64,000 nt of DNA from Tamarix chinensis (lineage: Eukaryota > Streptophyta > Magnoliopsida > Caryophyllales > Tamaricaceae): assembly GCA_030549775.1 (NCBI GenBank), contig CM060177.1, positions 94,546,236 through 94,610,235 of the forward strand, given 5' to 3'. Position numbers and translations under genes: made by a program. Below the pieces are notes generated by a model. The model was not told where the DNA came from. It did not search any database and saw nothing but the letters and a program-made list of their open reading frames with translations. How positions within the stretch are numbered: the stretch's first letter is position 1; each line of letters begins with the position of its first letter. Shown in pieces: positions 1 to 12,045 of the stretch.

Positions 1-2480
1 TTGACTTTGCTCCTAGTGCCACCCTCCTAAACAAATTGGCTTATAGGAGCAATCCTAAGGAGGTCATAGAGTTATAAAGGAAAATTGAGAAGTTGTTGCA
101 AAAGGGTTTCATTAGGGCATCTCTTAGTCTATACACGATATTGGCCCTCTTGGTACCAAATAAATATGGGAAAATGCGAATGTACGTTGATAGTAGAGCT
201 ATCAACAACATTAGCATCAAGTATACGTCTTCCATACCTAGGCTTGGTGACATGTTGGATTTTTTGCATGGAGAAAATGTGTTTTCCAAAATCAACTTGA
301 GGAGTGGGTGCTATTAAATCAGGATGAAGAAGGGAGATGAGTGGAAGATCACCTTTAATACTAAAGGGGGATTATACAAGTGGTTGGTCATGCCTTTTGG
401 ACTATCCAATTTACCAAGCACCTTCATGAGGCTCATGAATAAAGTTCTTCAACCCTTCATCTCTAAATTTATAGTTATATATTTTGATGATATTCTTGTG
501 TACTCTTCTAGTCATGATGATCACGTAAAACACTTGAAACTTGTATTTCTATCTCTTAGGAACAAAAATTTGTATGGAAAAATAGATAAGTGTGACATAT
601 TTGTTCCAAAAGTCACATTTCTATGGTTTGTTGTATCCAAAAACGGAATCTCCATGTATGAGTCAAAGGTGGAGGCAATAAGAATGTGGCTTACAACTAC
701 ATTTTTTTACTGACGTTAGATCATTTCATGGCTTGCATCTTTTTATAGGAGGTTTATAAAAGGATTTAGCACGTATCACCCATCATAAAATTCCTCAAAA
801 AGGGTAATTCTAATTGACCAAGTTCGCACAAGAAGCCTTAGTGTTACATTTACCCAAATTTAATAAGGTGTTTGAGATTGAGTGTGATGCAAGTGGAGTT
901 GGAATTGGTGTTGTCTTGCTACAAATGGAAAAACCTATAGCCTTCTTTAGTGAGAAAATCAATGGTTAAAGATCCAGCTATAACACTTATGACAAATAAG
1001 TTTATGCTATTGTTAGGACTTTAGATCATTGGTCATACTATCTTAGACAATCAAAATTTGTATTACATACTAATCATGAGCCCCTAAATTATATAAATTG
1101 GCATCATACACTTAATCCTAGGTATTCTAGGTGGGTAAAGTTTTTGCAATCTTTCTCATTTGTAGCTAGGCATAAGAGTCTCAAGACCGATATTATAGTG
1201 GGTGCCCTCTTTAGGAGATATTGTGTGATATCTTTGTTAGAAGCAAGGGCCCTAATATTTTGGTGTTTAAAGGAACTATAAAAGATGGATGATGACTTTT
1301 CAAGGTATATGGAAAATCGAGACAAGGCTCGGGGTCCATACCTAGTATAAAAAGGGTTCATTTTCAAGGGTAACAAGCTATGCATTTCGAAGTGCTGCAT
1401 CAGGGAACTGCTGATTCTTGAAGTACATGGGGAAGGCTTAGCAATGCATTTTGGCATTAACAAGGATTTTGATGTACCCTAGGAACATTTTTACTGGTAT
1501 AGGATGGTGGGAGATGTACAATTACTAGTGGCAAAGTGCTCTACTTGCCAAAGGTCCAATAGTCACTTCCACCAAAGACTCTACACACCTTTACCTATCC
1601 CACACCATCCTTGGGACCATGTGAGCATGGATTTAATAGTGGCATTGCCTAAAACACAAAGGCAAAATGATTTCATTATGGTGTTCATAGATCGATTTTC
1701 TAAGATGGCTTATTTCATCCCATGTCCTAAGACAGAAGGCACCTCTTACATCGCTGATCTTTACTTTAAAGAAATAGTTAGGTTGCATAGTATCTCAAAG
1801 ATGATTGTCTCCGATTAAGATACCAAGTTTCTCAACTATTTATGTAAAACCTTGTGGAGGATACTTGGTACTATACTTCCCTTTAGTACAACTTATCACC
1901 CAAAAACCGATGGCCAAACCAAAGTCACTAATCACACCATCACAAGTCTTTTAAGGAATTTGGTTCACAAATCCTTGAGAGATTGGGACACCAAACGAAG
2001 ACATGGAAAATTTGCCTACAATCTCTCTCCCACTTATGTCACTAATCATTCACCTTTTTAATGGTGTATGGGGTGAATCCCACCACTCCCATTGATCTTA
2101 TTCCTCTATCGATCGAAGCTCAAACCAGATTTGAAGCAAAACATAGGGTTGTTGAATTCAAAAAATTACATGAATAAGTGACAACCAGGATTGAAAAGAT
2201 GAAACCATGAATAAAAATAAGGAAAACAAGCACATAAAAGAATACATTTTGAATCCAGGAGACCTATTGTGGATTCAACTTTGAAAAGGAATATTTCCTT
2301 CTAAACAAAATAAAAAAACTCATGCCAAAGAGCGATGGACCTTTCAAGATTCTAGAAAGAATTGGCAACAATGCATACCGGCTTGAACTTGCACAAGAAA
2401 TGGAGAAGTTGTCAAACACATTTAATGTGGGTGATTTACTCCCTTATTTTCATGACACGCCTTATGAAGACGAGGAATAA
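1..2480 (+). pseudogene. pol: Broken Ty3/gypsy pol polyprotein (RT-RNase H-integrase)
   Basis: RT runs from base 1 to about 720, with the catalytic YFDDILVYS near 480-510 intact but stops before and after it. RNase H covers about 820-1210 ([13 protein letters not shown] start, then a DHEPLNY-type segment), with frame changes. The integrase zinc-binding region ends in KCSTCQRSN near 1535-1560. The integrase core begins at MDLIVALPKTQ (first Asp), continues to VSD followed by a stop at 1816, and reaches TDGQTKVTN, where the expected catalytic Glu is Lys (codon 1921-1923). The C-terminal segment GPFKILERI...FNVGDLLPYF ends near 2480. In the family this protein copies element RNA into DNA and inserts it into the genome. 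This copy has at least four stops and cannot do so. Gag and protease are outside the window. Confidence 0.9.
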
Positions 2481-2488
2481 TACTTTTA

Positions 2489-2500
2489 AGAGGGGGAGGA
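2489..2500 (+). promoter_or_regulatory. Polypurine tract (plus-strand primer)
   Basis: AGAGGGGGAGGA lies immediately before TGATGTAGGAGC, just downstream of the end of pol. This is the position and composition of the RNase-H-resistant primer for plus-strand DNA synthesis, and it fixes the start of the 3' LTR. Confidence 0.8.
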
Positions 2501-3457
2501 TGATGTAGGAGCATCCCCTTTAAGTAACAAAAACAAGGATAATTTACTTATTAATTTTTTCAAAATTGATGACTTCAAAATTCTTCTTGCTTGAGCTAAT
2601 GACTATCAAGATTAGTAGGGAGCCATAAAAATCCATGCAACACCATATAAATCCATCCACCCCCACATGTGGCTGGTCTATTTGTGGTTACATTACGACT
2701 CCATAAAGCCATATTTGATCAGCTCTATTATAGCTTCAGTATGGTTTACCAAAGCCACAATTTTCTCCATCCTTACACTCCACCATTTCACCCGAGGAGT
2801 CAACTCTTTTCAAACTTATTTTGTGTGCATAATTAAGGTAATTTGGGAATATAATCTTGAGGAGATCAAGGAATTCAAATTAAGCTTAATTTAGGCTAAA
2901 GCAGCCTCCAAAGTTTTGGCCGAATTCTAGCTTGTCTTGGAGACTACATCCACCATCTCTTAATCAACTAAAAATTTCCTTTCTTAGATAAGCATAGTTA
3001 AAAAGTATTGTTAGACTTTACTAAAGTGTAATTTATGTTCTCTAAGAACTTTTCATAGGTTGTAATAGTTTATTTTAGAGGCTATAAACCTTAGTTAGCT
3101 TGTAATAGTATAAACTATAGTTGGGGTTGTAACCAAATATGTTCACTATGAGTTAGATATATAATGTTACTCACTAAAGGCCTGAATACACTTTATATAG
3201 AGGTAAGATGGTTAAAAGGAGAAGGAAATTTTTGACCAAAAATTCTCTAGATTATTGTCGACACAACATTTCTTTTCAAGGCTAAGAGTTAATCTTGTGA
3301 CTTCTCAGAATCTCACACCATTTAAGCTAAGAGTTGAAACCTTAGTTGGTTAGTCTATGTGCCTAATCTTGAAGGTATTCAAGATTAAGTTCACCTCTCA
3401 TCTTCTTTACCTCTTCTATACATTTTTTGTTTTATTAGAATATACACAATTACGTCA
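2501..3457 (+). repeat. 3' LTR of the Ty3/gypsy element
   Basis: It begins TGATGTAGGAGCATCCCC directly after the polypurine tract. I place the end at ...CAATTACGTCA (3457), which gives TG...CA termini and about 957 bp. The end is uncertain by roughly 10 bp (a second CA lies at 3462-3463) because the 5' LTR is off-window and cannot be aligned. No coding content. Confidence 0.65.
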
Positions 3458-4041
3458 CTAACACTTGGCTTAATCCAATATGTTTATCTTTATGCATCAA
3501 AAGGAAAGGGGAAGAAGGGGTTTTGATTTTGGGTTTGAAATAAAATAATAGAAGATGAGAGACTGGATAATATATAATGGTTGGTTGTATGTGTTTGATG
3601 TTGCATGAGATGACCTAGGATAGGCCAAGTCAGGCATCAATGAAAGAAAAGTAATAGAGGCATAAGGAAGGTAAAGTGGAGTTAAGCTTCCGAAGAGATT
3701 TGGTTGGTTAGTCCACCCAAGAAAAAAATGATAAGGAGATATCACGTGAGGGGTGAAATGAAAGAAAAAAAGGGAGAAAAATGTTTAAGGGTTGAGTGGA
3801 TAATTTATGTGTTAAGGATTAATGATGGAATTAAAAGATTAATTATTTAAAAATTAGGGTGGGAAAAATTTAGGTTATTATATATATCCTTCTCATCTTT
3901 TTTTTTTCAATGACATTAATTATTTTTTATCTTATGTAGATATCATGTTGAAATTAGTTATGCTCACTAACTTATAGGATCGGTTTCACTAAATTGGTAA
4001 CATCATCATTGACTGGAGATGGATCACAATCATCTGTAAAA
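3458..4041. other. Anonymous AT-rich stretch, no gene seen
   Basis: No open frame with coding character and no recognisable repeat boundary. It separates the 3' LTR from the coiled-coil remnant. Confidence 0.6.
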
Positions 4042-4890
4042 GGATTTTGACACCCTAAAGGAAGAGTTTACATCAGTGATAGCTAGAAGAGATTCCCTAA
4101 AGTAGTCTTCCATTGAGTTTGATACTCTACTGGCCATTTTTGGCTAGTTAGAAAAAGATTTAAGGGTGGAGAAGGGCTAGACCTATCAGTTGTTTGAAAA
4201 GAAGAGAAAAAAAGGTGGTTAGTGGAATGGGGGAAAATCAAGGCCCTTATTAAAAATTATAAAACCCTCCAAAGTTATATGAACCTTCTTAAGAAATTAA
4301 ACTATAGTGCTAACAATAAAGTTTTGGCTTATGATGAGAACTTGATCCATGTGAAGAATGAATTGGCCAACTAGAAGGATAAGCCTAAACAAGCCTCTCA
4401 TCAAACTATTTACAGCAATGATAAGGCTAAGGTTGAGATTGATGCACCAACGAAGAATGTTTCTAAAGGTATTGAGTTAACTAAGAAATCCATGAGGGAA
4501 TTGGAAGAGGCCATCAAGTCTTCCTAACTAGAGTAGGAATATTTGCATACTCAAATTTTCCATAAAAAGGTCAAACTTTTTCATCAATGAGAGTTTATAG
4601 ATTAATACATCAAGAATGATGAATTTAAGAGTCTCCTCAAGCTACTCAAAACTCAATATTTTTCTTGTGGAGCCTTGATCATCTATACTTAGTTTAAAGA
4701 ATTGGTTGCTTGAGATAACTTGGTAAATCTTGATGGGAAAACCTACAAACCTACAAACATAGATTCATCCATGTGTTAGATGTTGAGGAAGGTGTCAAGG
4801 GGGTTTATGACAAGGATAAAGGTGATGATGAAGAGGTCAAGGAAGGGAATATTGAGGAAGACCTAAGAATGTTGGCTGATACATAGTACT
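4042..4890 (+). pseudogene. Decayed coiled-coil protein remnant, probably transposon-derived
   Basis: Two consecutive frames give a coherent, charged, heptad-like protein interrupted by stops. The first reads DTLKEEFTSVIARRDSLK then SSIEFDTLLAIFG. After a frame change near 4215 it reads WGKIKALIKNYKTLQSYMN, then NKVLAYDENLIHVKNELAN, then ELTKKSMRELEEAIKSS. The tail is acidic (DKDKGDDEEVKEGNIEEDL, about 4810-4865). More than eight stops occur over some 280 codons. Long coiled-coil C-termini of this kind occur in plant proteins annotated as putative gypsy-type transposon proteins, so I suspect such an origin; no catalytic motif is visible to prove it. A decayed host coiled-coil gene is the alternative. 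Confidence 0.5.
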
Positions 4891-5869
4891 CCTCTTGGAA
4901 AGGCTTAATTTTGTAGTCTCTACTTTTAAGTTTTTTCAAAATTTATGTAATCCCTTGTTCTTTTAGAGGACCTTATATTTTTTATTCATCAAGTTATACA
5001 CTTTTCTAAGTAATAAAACCATTTGTTCTTTTCTTTCTCCCTTTATTATACCAATTTTTTTATCTATTTGTTTCATACTTTTTAACACATGTTTCTTACT
5101 CTCTTTTTCATATCTGAGATGATTAATTTTCTTTCTTGAGTTTAATTATATTCTTGGGTCATTCCTTAGCTTTAAGCATTCAAGGGTGAGGCTCAACTAA
5201 GTGACTACACTGATCATCGTCATAGACCAATTGAGCCTTTTTGATGTAGTTCCTTAGCTTTCCCGACTAAGAATGGTGCTCGACTATGCAATGAAAATAG
5301 TTGATTAAGTAATGTATATTTTGGCCAAATCCCCTCAACTAATTCTTTTCATATGAGGCTTAGTGGCTTATAATCTCACCAAGTGTGCCTTTGAGTTAAT
5401 TGATTAGAATTTCATTAGGTGTGCCCTTTGAAGTTAGAATTAGTGGCTTGTAAGTTCACCATTTTTACCCTTTAGAACGAGGCTTAGTGGCTCAAAAGAT
5501 CACTATTTTTGCCTTTTTTATTCTTCTCCTTAACTTTGATTTATGCATCAAATTCACACATATGTGTGTCGAGTGTCTAATCGTAGTTTATGTGCTGACC
5601 AACAAATTTGTCGCTGAATGAGATATCAAACCATTATAAAATGACATGATCATGGTATGAGAGTGTTATTGAGTCATTATGAGAATGTTTATAGATATTA
5701 ACATACTGAAAAAGATATAAACACAATATTGATCCTATTAGTCAATTATAATAAATACATACATAATTGTTAGAAATAAACCACATATATCAAATAATAA
5801 GTCAAATGATATGTGTCAAATATAATATTTCTTCAATTATTTGGAATTCCCAACATTTTCTAAAAATCT
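4891..5869. other. Anonymous AT-rich stretch, no gene seen
   Basis: No open frame with coding character. Around 5340-5510 a short phrase resembling AGGCTTAGTGGCTTATAAT recurs three times about 60-90 bp apart, a loose degenerate tandem repeat. Otherwise nothing identifiable. Confidence 0.5.
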
Positions 5870-7260
5870 TCTCTCCTCATTGGAAATGATAAATGTAGCT
5901 AGGCCTAATTATTTGGCTGTCAACTTCCTTAAGTCTCTCCCAACAAACTCTATTTTCCTCATAACCCAATCTCTAACCTTTAACTAAATTTTTGTGGCCT
6001 TTTTGTCATAGTAATTTTCCACATATTGTTAATACAAGGCAAGGCACAATTGTGTGATATCCCACCCTATTTCTAAAATATATGTGTTAAATTTTGATAC
6101 TTTCTCATTAATGGTTGGGTTAAATTTGGTCATTCTACATGATATATTTTTGAGCTTTACCTTAGCTCTAAAGGCCAAAGCAAAGGAATTTCTCTTATAG
6201 GATTTTACTAGTAGTTGTACTTAACTAAATAATTATAGGTAGTTTATCTACCCATCCTCGTTCACCTCCTCCTAGTCAATGCCTTAACATTACTAATATT
6301 TCTATGTTTTCGCTCTCAACTTGCCCATTACACTAAGTCGACATTGGTGAGCCTTTAACAATAGATTATAAAAATTCCTTGTCTTAAGTATAAGCTAAAT
6401 TCTCAGTTAGGGATAGGCTACATAAGTGAATCAACACTCAATAACTCAATGTTTATAGAGCTTACTATATTTGGTATTGTCAAATTACCAACCATTATTA
6501 GTTATGATTTCTTAGGTAACCCAAGCATATAGATAATATTTGATTTAAAGAAATCCGTTTATTTTCCTCCATGATCTTTGCTATTGGTTGAGCTTCCATC
6601 TACTTTTTATATTAATCAATTTCTATAATGGTGAACCTTTTTTCTCCTAAGTTTGATCTTAGATTATTGATTTATTATGAGTGGTTATTAAAAAAAAAGA
6701 GCTTAAATAATAATTTTATAATATTATTGAACCCAGATTGAGGGGGAATGAGGATGTATGCTCTTCATATGGAAAACAACCAAGGGTTGGTTATGAGTTG
6801 GAGGCAGATGTTGGAATCCTTTGAGCAAAGGAAAATCATTGGTAAACTTGACAGTGTCAAACCATGCACTTGACATCTTGGTGCATAGTTTTCTAATAGT
6901 ATCCTTGTCATAATTCCTTAGAGAGAATGAGACAATTAGTGCAAGCCACATATCCTACGATGTATCTCTATAAGGAATTTCTACCTTGATGCTTGGGGTA
7001 TGCACTTAAATATTACCATATTTTAAGATTTTACATATAATTACCCCTCAAACATAAAGTTTTGGACTTCCCTTATTCGTAACTATAAGGCTTTATTCTC
7101 GTTGTTTAGTTTTGTTCCATGCTCGAGGTAATATCTTAACTCCTTAATCCAATTGTCCTCTACCTGTAATTCTAATGCCTATATTTCCATAAACTCATTC
7201 TTATTCTCTAAAGCCTTGGTCAATCATCCATTCGTGTATTTAATCCTCATTATTTGGGGC
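5870..7260 (-). pseudogene. pol: Decayed Ty3/gypsy pol remnant, Tat-like (RNase H tail to integrase)
   Basis: Read on the minus strand, a heavily mutated integrase can be followed from high to low coordinates. An approach segment near 7110-7190 (EDNWIKELRYYLEHGT) is followed by the zinc-binding region (FLIEIHRRICGLH, about 6930-6990). The core begins at KRFTIIEID (about 6614-6640). NGQVESEN (6306-6329) retains the glutamate of the DDE triad. GGGERGWVDKL (about 6240-6275) and a C-terminal part (RDWVLRKIEFVGRDLRK, about 5930-5985) follow. This spacing and wording match the Tat/Ogre-type 'ANGQVEVTNRT...SWVDELP' pattern better than chromoviruses or Athila. Stops and frameshifts are dense. No RT is visible upstream, so the element is internally deleted as well as decayed. 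Confidence 0.72.
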
Positions 7261-7339
7261 ACATAAATTGTATTAGCTGCTAGCCAGGGACAACCTGTTA
7301 AAAGCATTGGGTACTGGGTGGGCAAGATAGGCAATTGTG

Positions 7340-7735
7340 ATATTTCTACTAAAATAAAACATTTTTTTCTTTTATTAATTTATCCAAGTATTTTTTATGG
7401 GGGGGGGGCTCATTTATTCTCCTTATAAAAGAGATCTACCAACTAAACTCAGTTTCTTTTCCTTTATAATCCTTCATTACCTTAAGAGCATTGGATACCT
7501 TTCTATCAACCATCCTCTTTATAACATCCTTATCTTTTTCATGACCTTGTTGACCCTCATTATTTGTGTGTGTCCGGTTCAGTCTTATATGTATTTCCCC
7601 TCAAAGGGCTTGAGCTCCCCTCTTGCCTATCATTCTCCATCCTCTCTTCTTGAGGATCTTATTTTGACTCCCCATCTCCTTCTTATTTGATGACACTAAG
7701 AACCCTTATTCTAGGTTCTCTTTGATGAGGGCTTG
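7340..7735 (-). pseudogene. Possible gag-like remnant of the Tat-like element
   Basis: On the minus strand a frame of about 42 codons (7440-7565) reads NEGQQGHEKDKDVIKR then MVDRKVSNALKVMKDYKG, ending in a stop. It is hydrophilic and helical, like the N-terminal linker of plant gypsy gag proteins. It lies just upstream, in element orientation, of the RNase H/integrase remnant at 5870-7260. A single element with protease and RT deleted would explain both. No zinc knuckle is seen, so this rests on position and composition only. Confidence 0.35.
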
Positions 7736-7820
7736 CATGAGCCAATGCCTTATCTAAAGTTTCTTGAGGGGTTGGTTGTTAAAGGAGCTAAGGAAGTTGG
7801 TTGAGATTCTAAGTAAAAGC

Positions 7821-10800
7821 TATAATACCTCGTTTTTCAAAAACCCTATCTTATTCCGGATCTTATGCATTTAAATATAAAATTATAATATTCTGAATAC
7901 TTTATTACATCATTTATCATATTGAAAACGCTAGTTCCATATTTACTAATTTTTTTGTTTTCGTTTATTAACCCTTTCTTCGAAGTTTGCTTCTTTGAGA
8001 TCTTTTGAACCACTTTTGGCTATCAAACTTCTTATAGATTATTCTAATTCTATAATTTTGTTAATCATTAGTTTTTTTTAGTCCTCTAGGATGTTTAAAA
8101 TTTCTAATTGGAAATATCTAAGAAAAATTATTATTCATGTTCCATTAGCTTTGTTTCTACGCTTTAAGCCTCAAGACGACCTTTTAGTCATCCAAAATTT
8201 ATACAAGTTTGGATATCTATTTATTTTAGTGTGATTATTCTTAAAATAATTTAAAAATCTATGTAATTATTTTTATAATTTTTATATTTATTCAAATAGT
8301 TTTGGACATAAAAAATCATCAATGGAAACTTTTCTTTCTTTAAACTTTATCTAATCTTGTGATGATCAATCCAAACTTTAATTTTTGATTAGTATGGATA
8401 ATAGCCACTATTTATTGGTCCCAACAATTTTGTGGTTTCCCCTCCATGAAGTAGCCAAATTGAGTTTGAATTCTTTAGCAAAATTACCATTTTACCCTTA
8501 GTTATAATTTCTGATTTTGTCACCACCACCAATTTGTGATAAGGATGAACTTTGTCACTCATTCCTGCTCCTTCATTTGGCACACTGTCTCACCCCTTTC
8601 CTTTTGATATTTTTCAAAAAATATCTCATAATACTTAAGGATTAATTTTCCTACTAAATTACCTTTCTACCCTTCCTAATTAACCTTATTATATTTTTCT
8701 TTCTTTCTTCTCCTCCTCCTCTTCCCCACAAAATTTCCTTCACTTTTTTCCTCCTCTTTCATGTCACCATTATCCTTCATCCTTCCTCCATTTTTGAACC
8801 ATCCACCTCCCTTTTCCCACCATGGTTGGAAGCTTGGATTTCTTTAACATTAAGATGATAACCTTACCTTCAAACTTTGATAATTTCTTCTTTTCTCTTT
8901 TTTGCACCATCTTCTCCCTTATTTTTCCTCTCCATTTTGTGTCTTCCTCTCTCATTTAATTCCATTTTAAAGCTTAATTTTCTTCCAAATTCTAGATAAA
9001 AATTCACATCCCTTTTCTCTTTGATGCTAACTCATTTAATTTGATTTGTTTTTTTATGTGTTGTTCTTTGCTAATCATGTCATGGTTTTTCTAGGTATAT
9101 GGACTCTTATGGTTATGGAATATTTGGTTTGGTCTTCAAATTCATCTTTTTTTTTTTAAATTTAGAGATTATATTTTAGATAATATATTATTACTACATA
9201 TAATCATGTTTAATTTATGAAATTATGGATTGATATAATGTTTGGTAGGTTTAGCTTTTCAGGACAAATTTGGGGGGTTTTATGGATCTTGATTTTCTAT
9301 TTCAATTGATGATACCATGTTGTAGATCTTGAATTGTAGATGAACTTTGATGTTAAGCCTGCTTTTATTTGAGTATTTTTTTTATAATCTAAACTATGCT
9401 TAAAGATTTGATGAGTTTGAATGTTCTTGATTATTCTTGTGGATAACTATGATTTTGTGGATTATGATTAATTAAATATTACCATTTTCATCTTTTTAAA
9501 AAATAGATAAACTTTGATATGTGATATGTTAGATAAAAAACATGATTAAACACCTTTAATTTGGGTTGAAATTTTAGAAACTTTAGGTGTTCTTCATATT
9601 CTTGATAATATGCAAAGCGTTCTTGCCTAAATGATAATATTATATGTAGGGGTTAATCTTGGTTAATTATGCTTATAATGAGTACTTTTACTAAAATTAA
9701 TAATTAACCCAAATGGTATTTTTAGTATAATTAGGGATCAATGGTCAGTATCTAAACATTAGCCATTGATTTTGACCTCATAAATAGCAATTGAGTGTGA
9801 AGAGTAATTTTAGTGAAAAGTAATTCCTATATTAAAATATTTTTAGTTTTCAGATTTAAGCTTTTCATTATAAAATGATAATTTCCATCATCCATGAATA
9901 GGGATTTTTGGTAATGATGATTTTCCCCCCAAAATTGATGTGGGACATTGTTTTAACTTAGTTAAGCTATTGATATCTTTATTTTTTTTTGTTGATTTTG
10001 GTCTGAACAAAAAAATGTGATTTTGATTTTTTTATATTGGTTTTGCGTAATCTAAACTTGTGGATTGAGTTTAAAGTATTTTAAGTGTATTTTATCATTG
10101 AATGACTACAAAAATGAATAATATGTTGGGTTGATTTTTAGAGCCTTGTTGACATAAGTTTGACTTTCATTACTTTTTTAGGACTCTTACTTGGTTAAAG
10201 GTGCACCACTTTAACATTATAAAATTAATTCTTGGGGCCATCATACATTGATTATAGGTCTCTCCCTAAATAATTTTGAGGGATCCTATGATTTGTTGTG
10301 GTCATTTGAGGTAATGGTTTTCATTGTTTAGAATAATATGTAAACGTTCTTAGAGGCTTTATTTTAACTATAAACACTTTGTGTGAAAATGATTATCAAT
10401 GTGATGTGAGAGTTTGCAATTATTCTTTCAAACTGATAGAGGTTATGGTAATCCTTTAAAATCGATAGAGGTTATAATAATAATTTAAAACTAGAGAGGT
10501 TACTTGTTATCCTTTAAAACCAACAGACGTCCTTTTGATTTTCATTTCTTATTTTCATTAAATAGTAGAGGGCACTAGTAGATGTCTTAGTGGTTCAATA
10601 ACTTCTCTACTCTATAGGTTTATTATATCAGAATCTAGTTAGGTAATGTCCACACCTGATTCTTAGAATATGAGTTTACTTTTAACCTTACACTAGGTAT
10701 GGGTTAGGTTTAGCCATACCTCTCATATGTTGGATGTGGTGGTAGAACCTTGCATTTCCTATTTAGCTTATGTAAAATGTCTTGTAAAATAAAAATTTTC

Positions 10801-10825
10801 TTTTTATAAAAATGTGGGTGTTAGA
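7821..10825 (+). mobile_element. Element I: old solo-LTR-like element of the TGTAATACCCC type
   Basis: It begins TATAATACCTCGTTTTTC, matching the start of solo LTR G (TGTAATACCCCATTTGTC). It ends ...AAATGTGGGTGTTAGA, a decayed form of the family end GGGGTGTTACA. A pyrimidine-rich tract (8695-8770) lies in the 5' half. Three degenerate repeats of about 30 bp (ATAGAGGTTAT...CCTTTAAAA) lie at 10430-10520. The family's 3' dyad (CTTACACTAGGTA...GTTGGATGTGGTGGTAGAACC) is at 10685-10750. Flanks AAAGC and AGAGG match at only 3 of 5 positions, so a target duplication is not proven. No coding sequence. Confidence 0.6.
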
Positions 10826-11473
10826 AGAGGGGTCAACATATCAGATATTATCTCTTAGGTGGATGCTCAAAGATCAGCATCGGCAACTTGGGGTTGAGCT
10901 ATGGTAACTAAGTTATATCTATTAAACATGCCATTAAAGCTTAGGTCAAATCGATTAGGGGTTTGTGGTAGACACATGATTTTTGTAAAGATCTCTATAG
11001 GCCACTCCTAATTTTATGTGAAGGAAGAAAACATAGGTGTTTATAAGATAGATATTCTAGAGAGAAAAATTATAGAGAAGTCAAAATAAAGGTAAATTAT
11101 ATTAAGTGAGATATTACCTACCATAAATGTATTAGGAGAACTTTATAGGGATGGAATAAAAGAGGTGAGGGAAAGGAGTGATGGTGTATACAAACTTGGG
11201 GTGTCCTTGTCAAGGTTACTCGATAGAGGAAAGGGTATTATCTTGAAGTAGTATGGATGAGCCAAGTTAGGTTGTTTCTTTGTTGGGTTGAGTGACTAGC
11301 CACAAGGTGGGGCGGTTGATCTCCATAAAAAATACTTTGAGATTCTGTAAGGATCAAGGTTTTTGAGCCTGTATTAAAGATCTATGTGGTGGATAAGCCC
11401 CATAGACCTTTGTAATCGGTCAGCTTCAAAGGCTTATATTGTGCTTGGTTCAGGAGAAAGCCATATCAAAAGT
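10826..11473. other. Anonymous stretch, no gene seen
   Basis: Slightly purine-rich on the plus strand, with no coherent frame on either strand. I cannot assign it to an element. Confidence 0.5.
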
Positions 11474-12045
11474 AAATTATCAAATCCACTACTTAATTAG
11501 ATTAGCTCCAAATAAACCCAATTCATAGGGCATCCTTAAAATATTCATGTTTTTTCATTTTAAACTGTGCCAAGCAATTATTATAACTATAAATTACAAT
11601 TTAACTAAATCACATAAGTTCTAAAAAATTTGCTTCATTGATATTTTATATGTTAAATTAGGTCTCTTGGAAGATACACTAACTTGATTTCAAAATAAAA
11701 TAAAGATATTTTTTTTATAAAATAATTATTTTTTTAGCTATTTTCACTTTAAATAATTAAATTATCAAACACACTATCTAATTATATTAGCTCCAAATCC
11801 ACACTATTTATAAGGTATCTTTCATATTATGTATGTTTCTTGTCTTTTATTTTTTTTTTCATTTTTAACTATGCTAACCAAAGGATAATTTTAATCATCA
11901 ATAAAAATTTATATCAATCACATAAGTTCCAAAAAAATATGCTTAATTGATAGTTTTTATACTAAATTAAGTCACTTGGAAGATACTATAACTTAATTAC
12001 AAAATAAAAGTAAGCTAGTTTTTACTAAATAATTATTAGTCTTGA
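11474..12045 (+). repeat. Diverged tandem duplication, two units of about 287 bp
   Basis: Unit 1 begins near 11474 (AAATTATCAAATCCACTACT) and unit 2 near 11760 (AAATTATCAAACACACTATC). Shared landmarks keep the same order and spacing: ATTAGCTCCAAAT, TTTTTCATTTTTAA-type tracts, AATCACATAAGTTC, and CACTTGGAAGATAC in unit 2 against CTCTTGGAAGATAC in unit 1. No coding content. Confidence 0.75.

Larger units (their letters stand above)
1..3457 (+). mobile_element. Ty3/gypsy retrotransposon, 3' half (5' part outside window)
   Basis: The order reverse transcriptase, RNase H, zinc-binding domain, integrase, GPF/Y-like C-terminus, polypurine tract and LTR reads continuously on the plus strand. Gag, protease and the 5' LTR lie before base 1. 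The RT signature ([41 protein letters not shown]) is chromovirus-like. I see no clear chromodomain after the GPF/Y-like segment, so the lineage within the chromoviruses is uncertain. Stops and a changed integrase residue make it non-autonomous. Confidence 0.9.
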
